Source: an uncultured Duganella sp. (GTDB taxonomy: Bacteria > Pseudomonadota > Gammaproteobacteria > Burkholderiales > Burkholderiaceae). From it: a stretch of 9,976 nucleotides of DNA. Of this stretch, positions 1 to 8,020 are shown piece after piece. The position numbers and the translations under genes are program-made. Every line of letters begins with the position of its first letter. The first letter of the stretch is position 1. The notes below the pieces were generated by a model. That model made no database searches. It saw only the letters and a list, made by a program, of their open reading frames with translations, and had not been told where the DNA came from. Location: contig CAMLRG010000202.1 in NCBI GenBank assembly GCA_946482335.1, positions 1 to 9,976 of the forward strand, written 5' to 3'.

Positions 1-105
1 CCCCCACAACTTGATGTGCAATCCGCTAACCGGTCAGGCCGTGTCGCGGAAGGTTTGATAAACCCGCTAATTCCTCGCGAAGCGCGAAGAAAGGTGAGCA
101 AAGAA
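1..105 (+). other. leader upstream of sucA, with ribosome binding site
   Basis: This short stretch precedes the sucA start and is cut by the window edge. An open frame runs through it in the sucA frame from an ATG at 16, but those residues do not resemble the E1 amino terminus, so I treat it as untranslated. A purine-rich AGAAAGGTGAG near 88-98 is a good Shine-Dalgarno site about 7-8 bases before ATG 106. A small inverted repeat, TCGCG-AAG-CGCGA (75-87), lies just upstream of it. I see no convincing promoter; the real one may lie left of the window, since sucA often follows the sdh and gltA genes in related bacteria. Confidence 0.5.
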
Positions 106-2961
106 ATGATGCAACAAAAGACGTCCACGTCCTACCTGTTCGGTGGGAATGCGCCGTACGTAGAAGAACTGTACGAAGCGTACCTCGAGAATCCTGGCTC
201 CGTGCCAGACAACTGGCGCCAGTATTTCGACGCCATGCAGAACGTGCCGGCAGTCGACGGCAGCAGCAAGCCTGACGTAGTCCATTCCTCCGTGATCGCC
301 TCCTTCGCCGAACGCGCGAAAGCCGGTCCGATCCGCACCATCGTCGCTTCGTCCGACGCCGAAATGGGCCGCAAGCGCGTGGCCGCTACCCAGCTGATCG
401 CAGCCTACCGCTACCTGGGCTCTCGCTGGGCCAACCTGGACCCGCTGCAGCGCCAGGAACGTCCGAACATCCCTGAACTCGAGCCATCCTTCTACGGTTT
501 CACCGACGCCGACCAGGACACCGTCTTCAACATCAGCAACACCTACTTCGGCCCGGAAAACGCGACCCTGCGCGACCTGGTCAACCTGCTGCGTGATACC
601 TACACCCGCTCCGTCGGCGCGGAATACATGTACATCTCCGACCCGGCCGAAAAGCGCTGGCTGCAGGAGCGCCTGGAGTCGATCCGCTCGACCCCGAACT
701 TCACCGCCGAAAAGAAAAAGCACATCCTGGAGCGCCTGACCGCCGCTGAAGGCCTGGAACGCTACCTCCACACCAAGTACGTCGGCCAGAAGCGCTTCTC
801 GCTGGAAGGCGGCGAGACCTTCATCGCTTCGATCGACGAGATCATCCAGCGCGCCGGCGAAAAGGGCGTGCAGGAAATCGTGATCGGCATGGCCCACCGC
901 GGCCGCCTGAACGTACTGGTGAACACCCTGGGCAAGGCGCCCAAGGACCTGTTCGAAGAATTCGAAGGCAAGCACGCCGACGACCTGCCGGCCGGCGACG
1001 TGAAATACCACCAGGGCTTCTCGTCCGACATCTCCACCGCGGGCGGCCCAGTGCACCTGTCGCTGGCGTTCAACCCATCCCACCTGGAGATCGTCAACCC
1101 TGTGGTTGAAGGTTCCGTGAAGGCGCGCATGGACCGCCGCGGCGACAAGGAAGGCGCGCAAGTGCTGCCGATCCTGGTGCACGGCGACGCTGCATTCGCC
1201 GGCCAGGGCGTCGTGATGGAAACCCTGAACCTGGCGCAGACCCGCGGCTATGGCACCGGCGGCACCGTGCACATCGTGATCAACAACCAGATCGGCTTCA
1301 CCACTTCCGATCCGCGCGACGCACGTTCCACCATCTATTGCTCCGACGTCGTGAAGATGATCGAAGCGCCTGTGCTGCACGTGAACGCCGACGATCCTGA
1401 GGCTTGCGTACTGGCTTCGCAGATCGCGCTGGACTACCGCATGCAGTTCAAGAAGGACATCGTCGTCGACATCATCTGCTACCGCAAACTGGGCCACAAC
1501 GAGCAGGACACCCCGGCGCTGACCCAGCCGCTGATGTACAAGAAGATCGCCAAGCACCCAGGCACCCGCAAGCTGTACGCGGACAAGCTGGCAACCCAGG
1601 GCGTGATCCCGGCCGACGGCGGCGACGCCATGGTGGCCGAATACCGCGCCGCGATGGACCAGGGCAAGCACACCATCGATCCGGTGATCTCCAACTTCAA
1701 GAACAAGTACGCCGTCGACTGGCTGCCGTTCCTGAACCGCAAGTGGACCGACGCGGCCGATACCGCCGTGCCGATGACCGAACTGAAGCGCCTGTCCGCC
1801 GCCATCACCACCGTGCCTGAAAACTTCAAGGTGCACTCGCTGGTCGAAAAAGTGCTGGCCGACCGCGCCGCCATGGGCAAGGGCGAAATGAACCTGGACT
1901 GGGGCATGGGCGAACACCTGGCATTCGCATCGCTGGTGTCTTCCGGCTACGCCGTGCGCCTGACCGGCCAGGACGCCGGCCGCGGCACCTTCACCCACCG
2001 CCACGCCGTGCTGCACGACCAGAACCGCGAGCGTTGGGACGCCGGCACCTACATTCCGCTGCAGAACATCGCGGAAGGCCAGGCGCCGTTCACCGTGATC
2101 GACTCCGTGCTGTCCGAAGAGGCGGTGCTGGGCTTCGAATACGGCTACTCGACCGCCGAGCCTAACACCCTGACCATCTGGGAAGCCCAGTTCGGCGACT
2201 TCGTCAACGGCGCCCAGGTAGTGATCGACCAGTTCATCAGCTCCGGCGAAGTGAAGTGGGGCCGCGCTTCCGGCCTGGTCATGATGCTGCCGCACGGCTA
2301 CGAAGGCCAGGGTCCGGAGCACTCGTCGTGCCGCCCGGAGCGTTTCTTGCAACTGTGCGCAGACAACAATATGCAAGTGGTGCAGCCGACCACCGCATCG
2401 CAGATCTTCCACGTCCTGCGCCGCCAGATGGTGCGCCAGTTCCGCAAGCCGCTGGTCATCCTGACCCCGAAATCGCTGCTGCGCAACAAGGATGCGGGTT
2501 CCCCGCTGGAGCAGTTGGCCAAGGGTGCCTTCCAGACCGTGATCGGCGAGGTGGACGACAAGATCGACGCCAAGAAGGTCAAGCGCGTGGTGGTCTGCTC
2601 CGGCAAGGTGTACTACGACATCGCCAACACCCGCAAGACCCGTGGCGCAACCGATACCGCCATCATCCGTATCGAGCAGCTGTATCCGTTCCCGCACAAG
2701 GCCTTCGCCGCTGAACTGAAGAAGTTCCCGAACCTGGCCGAAGTGGTGTGGACCCAGGACGAGCCGCAGAACCAGGGCCCTTGGTTCCAGATCCAGCACA
2801 ACATCTTCGAGGCCATGGAAGCTGGCCAGAAGCTGGCATACGCCGGCCGCCCAGCCTCCGCATCGCCTGCCGTGGGTTACTACGACAAGCACTACGCGCA
2901 GCAGAAGGAACTGCTGGAAACCGCGTTCTCGAAGCTGAAGGGCTTCATCCTGACCAAATAA
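106..2961 (+). CDS. sucA: 2-oxoglutarate dehydrogenase E1 component
   Basis: This is the thiamine-diphosphate-dependent E1 subunit, which decarboxylates 2-oxoglutarate and passes the succinyl group to the lipoyl arm of E2 (TCA cycle, cytoplasm). From ATG 106 it is 951 residues, close to the usual 930-960. The amino terminus carries the family helix (YLFGGNAPYVEELYEAYL, residues 10-27). The active-site stretch GMAHRGRLNVL starts at residue 261. The thiamine/Mg motif runs from GDAAFAGQG (360-368, with D361) to INNQIGFTTS (N393, N394). The transketolase-like pyrimidine domain shows GPEHSSCRPER from residue 736. The start at 106 is chosen because a Shine-Dalgarno site precedes it and the family begins here; ATG 109 is an equal alternative by sequence. 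It is followed after 74 bases by sucB, as expected for an operon. No damage is visible. Confidence 0.98.
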   Translation: MMQQKTSTSYLFGGNAPYVEELYEAYLENPGSVPDNWRQYFDAMQNVPAVDGSSKPDVVHSSVIASFAERAKAGPIRTIVASSDAEMGRKRVAATQLIAAYRYLGSRWANLDPLQRQERPNIPELEPSFYGFTDADQDTVFNISNTYFGPENATLRDLVNLLRDTYTRSVGAEYMYISDPAEKRWLQERLESIRSTPNFTAEKKKHILERLTAAEGLERYLHTKYVGQKRFSLEGGETFIASIDEIIQRAGEKGVQEIVIGMAHRGRLNVLVNTLGKAPKDLFEEFEGKHADDLPAGDVKYHQGFSSDISTAGGPVHLSLAFNPSHLEIVNPVVEGSVKARMDRRGDKEGAQVLPILVHGDAAFAGQGVVMETLNLAQTRGYGTGGTVHIVINNQIGFTTSDPRDARSTIYCSDVVKMIEAPVLHVNADDPEACVLASQIALDYRMQFKKDIVVDIICYRKLGHNEQDTPALTQPLMYKKIAKHPGTRKLYADKLATQGVIPADGGDAMVAEYRAAMDQGKHTIDPVISNFKNKYAVDWLPFLNRKWTDAADTAVPMTELKRLSAAITTVPENFKVHSLVEKVLADRAAMGKGEMNLDWGMGEHLAFASLVSSGYAVRLTGQDAGRGTFTHRHAVLHDQNRERWDAGTYIPLQNIAEGQAPFTVIDSVLSEEAVLGFEYGYSTAEPNTLTIWEAQFGDFVNGAQVVIDQFISSGEVKWGRASGLVMMLPHGYEGQGPEHSSCRPERFLQLCADNNMQVVQPTTASQIFHVLRRQMVRQFRKPLVILTPKSLLRNKDAGSPLEQLAKGAFQTVIGEVDDKIDAKKVKRVVVCSGKVYYDIANTRKTRGATDTAIIRIEQLYPFPHKAFAAELKKFPNLAEVVWTQDEPQNQGPWFQIQHNIFEAMEAGQKLAYAGRPASASPAVGYYDKHYAQQKELLETAFSKLKGFILTK

Positions 2962-2978
2962 TTTGCATTAGCGGGTGA

Positions 2979-3002
2979 GCCCCCTGCGCCTGCGCAGGGG
3001 GC
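2979..3002 (+). promoter_or_regulatory. GC-rich hairpin between sucA and sucB
   Basis: The arms GCCCCCTGCGC (2979-2989) and GCGCAGGGGGC (2992-3002) are perfect complements around a two-base centre, which in practice means about ten pairs with a four-base loop. The next bases are GAAACAAACACAAAG, with no T run, so this is not a standard intrinsic terminator for the plus strand. Its place 17 bases after the sucA stop and 33 bases before the sucB start suggests a partial terminator, or an RNA processing or stability element that sets the E1:E2 ratio. That role is inference. Confidence 0.5.
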
Positions 3003-3035
3003 GAAACAAACACAAAGATACGGAGTAAAAAACAA

Positions 3036-4286
3036 ATGGCACAAATCGAAGTCAAAGTTCCACAACTGTCGGAATCCGTCGCTGAAGCGACCTTGCTGTC
3101 CTGGCACAAGAAAGTCGGCGAGGCCGTGGCCCGCGACGAAAACATGATCGACATCGAGACCGATAAAGTGGTCCTGGAACTGCCAGCACCCGCCGCCGGC
3201 GTGGTTGTGCAAGTGATCAAGGACGACGGCGCCACCGTGGTTGCCGGCGAAGTGATCGCCATCATCGATACCGAAGCCGCCGCTGGCGCCGCCCCATCGG
3301 CTCCTGCAGCCGCTGCCGCACCAGCTGCCGCTCCTGCTGCTCCGGCCGCCGCTGCCGGTGGCGACAAGTCCGGCGTGGCCATGCCTGCCGCTGCCAAGAT
3401 CCTGTCCGAAGCCGGCATCGCCGCTTCCGACGTGGCCGGTTCCGGCCGCGATGGCCGCGTGACCAAGGGCGACGCCCTGGCCGCTGCCGCCGCACCGAAG
3501 CCAGCTGCTCCGGCACCGCTGGCCCCAGCCGCCGCCAAGCCTGCGCTGCCGAAAGTGGCCGCTCCAGCCGCCGCCAACCTGGGCGACCGTCCGGAAGAGC
3601 GCGTGCCAATGAGCCGCCTGCGCGCACGTATCGCCGAGCGCCTGGTCGAGTCCCAGTCCACCAACGCCATCCTGACCACCTTCAATGAAGTCGACATGAA
3701 GCCGGTGATGGACCTGCGTAACAAGTACAAGGACAAGTTCGAGAAAGAGCACGGCGTGAAGCTGGGCTTCATGTCCTTCTTCGTGAAGGCCGCCGTGCAC
3801 GCGCTGAAGAAGTACCCGATCCTGAACGCTTCGGTCGACGCCAACGACATCGTCTACCACGGCTACTTCGACATCGGTATCGCCGTGGGTTCCCCACGCG
3901 GCCTGGTGGTGCCTATCCTGCGCAACGCAGACCAGATGAGCATCGCCGAGATCGAGAAGAAGATCGGTGAATTCGGTGCCAAGGCCAAGGAAGGCAAGCT
4001 GACCCTGGAAGACCTGACCGGCGGCACCTTCTCCATCTCGAACGGCGGTACCTTCGGCTCCATGCTGTCGACCCCGATCATCAACCCTCCACAATCGGCA
4101 ATCCTGGGCGTGCACGCGACCAAGGAACGTGCTGTCGTCGTCGACGGCCAGATCGTGATCCGCCCGATGAACTACCTGGCGATGTCCTACGACCACCGTA
4201 TCATCGACGGCCGTGAAGCGGTGCTGGGCCTGGTGGCGATGAAGGAAGCGCTGGAAGATCCTGCGCGCCTGCTGCTGGACCTGTAA
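3036..4286 (+). CDS. sucB: dihydrolipoyllysine-residue succinyltransferase (E2)
   Basis: This is the core E2 subunit of the 2-oxoglutarate dehydrogenase complex. It carries the succinyl group on a lipoyl-lysine and transfers it to CoA. The 416 residues show the family layout. One lipoyl domain spans about 2-78, with the lipoylated lysine in ETDKVVLE (K44). An Ala/Pro-rich flexible linker (81-109) leads to the E3/E1-binding domain (about 115-148, [14 protein letters not shown]...GRVTKGDAL). A second Ala/Pro linker (149-180) precedes the acyltransferase domain, whose catalytic motif SYDHRIIDG has H387 and D391. A GGAG site at 3022-3025 lies ten bases before ATG 3036. It sits between sucA and a small membrane protein gene. 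Repeat element A begins one base past its stop. A single lipoyl domain is usual for SucB. Confidence 0.98.
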   Translation: MAQIEVKVPQLSESVAEATLLSWHKKVGEAVARDENMIDIETDKVVLELPAPAAGVVVQVIKDDGATVVAGEVIAIIDTEAAAGAAPSAPAAAAAPAAAPAAPAAAAGGDKSGVAMPAAAKILSEAGIAASDVAGSGRDGRVTKGDALAAAAAPKPAAPAPLAPAAAKPALPKVAAPAAANLGDRPEERVPMSRLRARIAERLVESQSTNAILTTFNEVDMKPVMDLRNKYKDKFEKEHGVKLGFMSFFVKAAVHALKKYPILNASVDANDIVYHGYFDIGIAVGSPRGLVVPILRNADQMSIAEIEKKIGEFGAKAKEGKLTLEDLTGGTFSISNGGTFGSMLSTPIINPPQSAILGVHATKERAVVVDGQIVIRPMNYLAMSYDHRIIDGREAVLGLVAMKEALEDPARLLLDL

Positions 4287-4287
4287 G

Positions 4288-4390
4288 AACCGGTAAAGCA
4301 GTGTCTGACCCGCAGGGTCAGACACTGGGCCCGCGACTGCCGCGTAAAAAAGGTGTCTGACCCTGCGGGTCAGACACCGGTTTACCGGTT
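4288..4390 (+). repeat. intergenic hairpin element, copy A (two hairpins)
   Basis: A 103-base element fills most of the gap between sucB and the PspC-like gene. Its ends are a perfect 10 bp inverted repeat, AACCGGTAAA (4288-4297) and TTTACCGGTT (4381-4390). Inside, hairpin 1 has 13 bp arms CAGTGTCTGACCC / GGGTCAGACACTG (4299-4327, loop GCA). Hairpin 2 has 12 bp arms GGTGTCTGACCC / GGGTCAGACACC (4352-4378, loop TGC). The spacer between them contains GGCCCGCGACTGCCGCGT (4328-4345), which recurs in copy B with one change. Hairpin 2 is close to the reverse complement of hairpin 1, so copy A may be a composite of two units. The right end, GGTTTACCGGTTTAAAAA (4379-4396), is identical in copy B. No T run follows a hairpin. 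Confidence 0.85.
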
Positions 4391-4411
4391 TAAAAATTCG
4401 AAGGGAGTCAC

Positions 4412-4732
4412 ATGAGCGTCTCCGAAGAACTGAAGCGCCTGCACGAGCTGCACCAGGCCGGCGCCCTGAGCGATGAAGAGTTCGCCCGCGCCAAGGAAAA
4501 ACTGCTGCAAGGCGGCCAGCAAGCGGGCGAGGACTTCGCCACCGAAGTCGGCAAGCTGCGCCGCTCCAGCCGCGACCGCTGGTTAGGCGGCGTGTGCGGC
4601 GGCATCGCGCGCCAGACCGGCATCGAATCCTGGATCTGGCGCCTGATCTTCGTCCTGGTGGCGACCTGCCTCGGCTTCGGCGGCCTCATTTACATCCTTA
4701 TGTGGATCTTCGTCCCCCTGGACGACCAATGA
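4412..4732 (+). CDS. small SHOCT/PspC-domain membrane protein
   Basis: This 106-residue protein combines two recognisable parts. Residues 4-33 (SEELKRLHELHQAGALSDEEFARAKEKLL) have the form of a SHOCT domain, a short helical module often seen at protein ends. Residues 51-104 resemble a PspC domain: RDRWLGGVCGGIARQTG, then a hydrophobic stretch (about 75-101) that would cross the inner membrane once or twice, ending VPLDDQ. PspC-type proteins are linked to envelope-stress responses in other bacteria, but this protein is not shown to have that role. GGGAG (4403-4407) precedes ATG 4412. The stop lies 12 bases before the lpdA start, so the gene is probably co-transcribed between E2 and E3. It shares no known function with the dehydrogenase. 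Confidence 0.85.
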   Translation: MSVSEELKRLHELHQAGALSDEEFARAKEKLLQGGQQAGEDFATEVGKLRRSSRDRWLGGVCGGIARQTGIESWIWRLIFVLVATCLGFGGLIYILMWIFVPLDDQ

Positions 4733-4744
4733 TTGGGAAAAGAC

Positions 4745-6178
4745 ATGAGCAACAAACAATTTGACGTAGTAGTGATCGGCGCCGGTCCCGGCGGTTACAT
4801 CGCTGCCATCCGCGCAGCGCAACTGGGCTTCTCCGTGGCCTGTATCGACGAATGGAGCAACGAAGCAGGCAAGCCGGCCCCAGGCGGCACCTGCACCAAC
4901 GTAGGCTGCATCCCATCGAAAGCGCTGCTGCAGTCGTCCGAGCATTTCGAACACGCGTCGCACGGCTTCAAGGAGCACGGCATCAACGTGGAAGGCCTGT
5001 CCTTCGACGTCGCGCAAATGCTGAAGCGCAAGAACACCGTGGTCAAGCAGAACAACGACGGCATCCTGTTCCTGTTCAAGAAGAACAAGGTGACCTTCTT
5101 CCACGGCCGCGGCGCATTCGCCGGTGCCGCCGGCGCTGAAGGCTACCCGATCGCCATCTCCGGCCAGACCACCGACAACATCACCGGCAAGCACATCATC
5201 GTCGCCACCGGCTCCAACCCGCGCGCACTGCCAGGTGCACCGTTCGACGAGAAGCTGATCCTGTCGAATACCGGCGCGCTGAACATCGAGTCCGTCCCGG
5301 CCAAGCTGGGCGTGATCGGCGCCGGCGTGATCGGCCTGGAACTGGGCTCCGTATGGCGCCGCCTGGGCTCCGATGTGACCGTGCTGGAAGGCCTGCCGAC
5401 CTTCCTGGGCGCCGTCGACGAGCAGATCGCCAAGGAAGCGCACAAGCTGCTGACCAAGCAGGGCCTGTCGATCAACCTGGGCTGCAAGATCACCAAGGTT
5501 GAAGCGGGCAAGGACAACGTCAAGGTCGAGTACACCGACGCCAAGGGCGAAGCGCTGAACGCCACTTTCGACAAGCTGATCGTCTCGATCGGCCGCGTGG
5601 CCAACACCATCGGCCTGGGCGCCGACAAAGTGGGCTTGGCGGTCGACGAGCGCGGCCTGGTGACCGTGGACGAAGACTGCAAGACCAACCTGCCGAACGT
5701 ATGGGCGATCGGCGACGTGGTGCGCGGCCCGATGCTGGCGCACAAGGCGGAAGAAGAGGCGGTTGCCGTGGCCGAGCGTATCGCCGGCCAGCATGGCCAC
5801 ACCAACTTCAACACCCTGCCGTCCGTCATCTACACCCATCCGGAAATCGCTTCCGTGGGCAAGACCGAGCAGCAGCTGAAGGCGGAAGGCGTGGCCTACA
5901 AGGCCGGCACCTTCCCGTTCCTGGCCAACGGCCGCGCACGCGCGCTGGGCGATACCAACGGCATGGTGAAGTTCCTGGCCGATGCAACCACCGACGAGAT
6001 CCTGGGCGTGCATATCGTTGGCCCGATGGCTTCCGAGCTGATCTCCGAAGCGGTGGTGGCGATGGAGTTCAAGGCTTCGGCCGAAGACATCGCGCGCATC
6101 TGCCACGCACACCCATCGCTGTCGGAAGCGACCAAGGAAGCGGCGTTGGCGGTCGACAAGCGTACGCTGAACTTCTAA
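4745..6178 (+). CDS. lpdA: dihydrolipoyl dehydrogenase (E3)
   Basis: This FAD flavoprotein reoxidises the dihydrolipoyl group of E2 and reduces NAD+. At 477 residues it has the normal length. The FAD fold starts with [13 protein letters not shown] (G12, G14, G17). The redox disulfide is in [13 protein letters not shown] (C50, C55). A second Rossmann motif, [16 protein letters not shown] (189-204), binds NAD. AIGD (321-324) contacts FAD. The dimerisation domain ends with the catalytic HAHPSLSE (H456, E461). ATG 4745 is chosen over the in-frame TTG at 4733, because [12 protein letters not shown] matches the family start and GGGAAAAG (4735-4742) can act as the binding site. The [16 protein letters not shown] insertion before the first cysteine is typical of the proteobacterial 2-oxoglutarate-complex type. 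The last base of its TAA stop is the first base of repeat copy B. Confidence 0.97.
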   Translation: MSNKQFDVVVIGAGPGGYIAAIRAAQLGFSVACIDEWSNEAGKPAPGGTCTNVGCIPSKALLQSSEHFEHASHGFKEHGINVEGLSFDVAQMLKRKNTVVKQNNDGILFLFKKNKVTFFHGRGAFAGAAGAEGYPIAISGQTTDNITGKHIIVATGSNPRALPGAPFDEKLILSNTGALNIESVPAKLGVIGAGVIGLELGSVWRRLGSDVTVLEGLPTFLGAVDEQIAKEAHKLLTKQGLSINLGCKITKVEAGKDNVKVEYTDAKGEALNATFDKLIVSIGRVANTIGLGADKVGLAVDERGLVTVDEDCKTNLPNVWAIGDVVRGPMLAHKAEEEAVAVAERIAGQHGHTNFNTLPSVIYTHPEIASVGKTEQQLKAEGVAYKAGTFPFLANGRARALGDTNGMVKFLADATTDEILGVHIVGPMASELISEAVVAMEFKASAEDIARICHAHPSLSEATKEAALAVDKRTLNF

Positions 6179-6252
6179 AACCGGTAAGCCGGCCCGCGAC
6201 AGCCGCGTCATAAGTGTCAGACCCTGTGGGTCTGACACTGGTTTACCGGTTT
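6178..6252 (+). repeat. intergenic hairpin element, copy B
   Basis: This 75-base element lies between lpdA and zapE, in the same orientation as copy A. Its terminal inverted repeat is AAACCGGTAA (6178-6187) and TTACCGGTTT (6243-6252), 10 bp perfect. The spacer GGCCCGCGACAGCCGCGT (6191-6208) matches copy A with one T-to-A change. A single hairpin has 12 bp arms AGTGTCAGACCC / GGGTCTGACACT (6213-6239, loop TGT). The right end GGTTTACCGGTTTAAAAA (6240-6257) is identical to copy A and reaches to within one base of the zapE start codon. Compared with A it lacks the first hairpin. The first base of the left arm is the last base of the lpdA stop codon. Confidence 0.85.
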
Positions 6253-6258
6253 AAAAAC

Positions 6259-7356
6259 ATGAACGTCCAAGAGTTTTACCAGCACGCGCTCGAGCAGCGC
6301 GACTTCAAACCCGACGCCGCCCAACAGCGCGCCGTCGACCGCCTGCAGCAGTGCTACGACGAATGGGTCGAATACAAGTCCCAGCGCTCGAACAGCTTCA
6401 AACGCCTGATCAACCGCCCAACGCCCCCGCGCGGCGTGTACATGTGGGGCGGGGTAGGGCGCGGCAAATCCTTCCTGATGGATTCGTTCTACTCGGTGAT
6501 CCCGCTGGTGCGCAAGACGCGCCTGCACTTCCACGAATTCATGCGCGACGTCCACATGCAGCTCGACGAGCTGCGCGGCGTTGAAAATCCCCTGGACGAA
6601 GTCGCCAGGCGCATCGCGAAAAAATACCGCCTGATCTGCTTCGACGAATTCCACGTATCGGACGTGGCCGACGCCATGATCCTGTACAACCTGATGAAAG
6701 CCTTGTACGACAACGGCGTGGCCTTCATCATGACCTCGAATTATGAGCCGTCCACGCTGTATCCTGATGGCCTGCACCGTGACCGCATCCTGCCCACCAT
6801 CGCCCTGCTGAAGGAAAAGATGGACGTGCTGAACGTGGACGCCGGCATCGACTACCGAGGGCGGGCCCTGGAGCAGGTGGACGCCTACTACACGCCGCTC
6901 AACGCCAACACCGACCACCAGCTGCGCGAAGCCTTCGCCCGCATCGCCGAAACGGCCGACGAAGACCCGCACATCCATGTCGAAGGGCGCGACCTGAAAG
7001 CCCTGCGGCGCGCCGGCACCATCATCTGGTTCGACTTCGCCACCTTGTGCGGCGGCCCGCGCTCGCAGAACGATTACCTGGAAATCGCCAGCCGCTTCCA
7101 TACCGTGATATTGTCCGGTATTCCGATGATGTCGGCCGGCCAGTCGTCCGAAGCGCGCCGCTTCACCTGGCTGGTCGACGTGTTTTACGACCAGAAGGTC
7201 AAGCTCATCATGTCGGCCGAGGTGGAGCCGGAAGAGCTGTACACCAGCGGCGTACTGGCCAATGAATTCCACCGCACCGTGTCGCGCATCGTCGAGATGC
7301 AGTCGCGCGAGTACATGGAAAAGGAACAGCGCGGCGCCGCCGACAAGCTGTCCTGA
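6259..7356 (+). CDS. zapE: cell division protein ZapE (AFG1-type ATPase)
   Basis: The 365-residue product is a P-loop ATPase of the AFG1/ZapE family. In E. coli ZapE binds FtsZ at the division ring and destabilises its filaments in the presence of ATP; the mitochondrial relative AFG1 acts in protein quality control. Visible motifs are Walker A GGVGRGKS (64-71), Walker B LICFDEFHV (125-133), the sensor-like TSN (159-161), the arginine-containing HRDRILP (173-179), and the carboxy-terminal SEARRFTWLVDVFYD (297-311). ATG 6259 fits the family start MNVQEFYQ. An in-frame GTG at 6214 lies inside repeat B and would add fifteen repeat-coded residues, so I reject it. No Shine-Dalgarno site is visible before 6259, because the repeat ends almost at the start codon. 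Its location after lpdA suggests cotranscription. Confidence 0.95.
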   Translation: MNVQEFYQHALEQRDFKPDAAQQRAVDRLQQCYDEWVEYKSQRSNSFKRLINRPTPPRGVYMWGGVGRGKSFLMDSFYSVIPLVRKTRLHFHEFMRDVHMQLDELRGVENPLDEVARRIAKKYRLICFDEFHVSDVADAMILYNLMKALYDNGVAFIMTSNYEPSTLYPDGLHRDRILPTIALLKEKMDVLNVDAGIDYRGRALEQVDAYYTPLNANTDHQLREAFARIAETADEDPHIHVEGRDLKALRRAGTIIWFDFATLCGGPRSQNDYLEIASRFHTVILSGIPMMSAGQSSEARRFTWLVDVFYDQKVKLIMSAEVEPEELYTSGVLANEFHRTVSRIVEMQSREYMEKEQRGAADKLS

Positions 7357-7369
7357 CAAGGAGAAGAAT

Positions 7370-8020
7370 TTGAAGAACTGGATCTGGCTGGCCTTGATGC
7401 TGTCCGGCGCTGCGCTGGCACAGGACATCGGCCGTCCGGCAACGATTGGCGCGCCGCGCATTCCCGAGACCCACTCGGTGGAGCAGGCCGACGCGCGCCT
7501 GGCGCAGGTGAAGAAGGACCGCGAAGCCGTGGAGGCGGAATACGGCGCCAGCGAACAGCTTTGCTACGACAAGTTCTTCGTCAACGCCTGCCTGGACAAG
7601 GCCAGGGAACAGCGCCGCATGCGTCTGGCCGAGCTGCGGGCGGTGGAGGTGGAGGCGAGCTATTTCAAGCGCCGCCAGGCGGTGGAGATGCGCGACCGGG
7701 AGCTGGAAGACCGGGCGCAGAAGGATGCGGCGGAAGCGGCTTATCTCGCGGCGCACCCGAAGCCGGCCAAGCCGGATCCGGAAACCAAGCCGGCACCGAC
7801 GCCGGCGGCCGTGTCGCTGCAACAGCGCCAGGCCGAACATGATGCGCGGGAACGCGAACGGTCGGCCCGCATTGCGGCGGAAGCGCCGGAACGCGCTGCC
7901 AAGGCGGCGGAGTTTGAACGCAAGAAGGCGGCTTCCGAGAAGCGGCAGGCGGAGATTGCGGCCAAGCTGGCGGAGAAGGAAGAGAAGAAGCGGCGGGCGG
8001 CTGAAGGACAAAACCGGTAA
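7370..8020 (+). CDS. exported Ala/Glu/Lys/Arg-rich coiled-coil protein
   Basis: I do not recognise a named family. From TTG 7370 the 216 residues begin with a signal peptide, MKNWIWLALMLSGAALA, with a likely signal peptidase I cut before Q18, so the product should be periplasmic. Residues 36-125 are charged and probably helical and contain two cysteines, C65 and C74 (EQLCYDKFFVNACLDKARE), spaced so that they could pair. A Pro/Lys-rich hinge (129-146) is followed by a second charged coiled coil (150-211). The TTG start is supported by AAGGAG at 7358-7363, six bases upstream, and by the signal peptide; longer frames starting inside zapE would bury it. It starts 13 bases after the zapE stop, so it is probably in the same operon. 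Its last codons, AAC CGG TAA, lie in the left arm of repeat C, so the repeat supplies the stop. Confidence 0.8.
   Translation: MKNWIWLALMLSGAALAQDIGRPATIGAPRIPETHSVEQADARLAQVKKDREAVEAEYGASEQLCYDKFFVNACLDKAREQRRMRLAELRAVEVEASYFKRRQAVEMRDRELEDRAQKDAAEAAYLAAHPKPAKPDPETKPAPTPAAVSLQQRQAEHDARERERSARIAAEAPERAAKAAEFERKKAASEKRQAEIAAKLAEKEEKKRRAAEGQNR

Noticed and set aside
28..33. An AACCGGT word in the sucA leader as a fourth element end
   Set aside because: It continues CAGG rather than AAA and has no partner arm or GTCTGACCC hairpin nearby; a short word like this is expected by chance in GC-rich DNA.
16..105. Amino-terminal extension of sucA from ATG 16
   Set aside because: The Shine-Dalgarno site lies before ATG 106, the family begins with the MMQQ...YLFGG region, and the extra 30 residues resemble nothing in E1 proteins.
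67..2892. A 941-codon open frame on the minus strand opposite sucA, and similarly long ones at 2892-4325 and 4583-6238
   Set aside because: These are shadows produced by GC-rich codon use in sucA, sucB and lpdA. Their translations are low-complexity (His/Val/Gln/Gly-rich) with no family motifs, and the coding strand carries unambiguous enzymes.
4288..4390. CRISPR array or intrinsic terminator at the repeat clusters
   Set aside because: The copies are isolated, differ in length and lie 1.8 kb apart, so they are not an array with regular spacers. No T run follows the hairpins, so classic Rho-independent termination is not supported, although Rho-dependent or partial effects remain possible.
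6214..6261. Repeat-derived starts giving proteins beginning MSDP..., including a longer zapE
   Set aside because: The hairpin contains GTGTC(T/A)GACCC on both strands, so it offers a GTG start wherever it inserts. The added residues are repeat-coded and not part of the family, so I treat them as artefacts.
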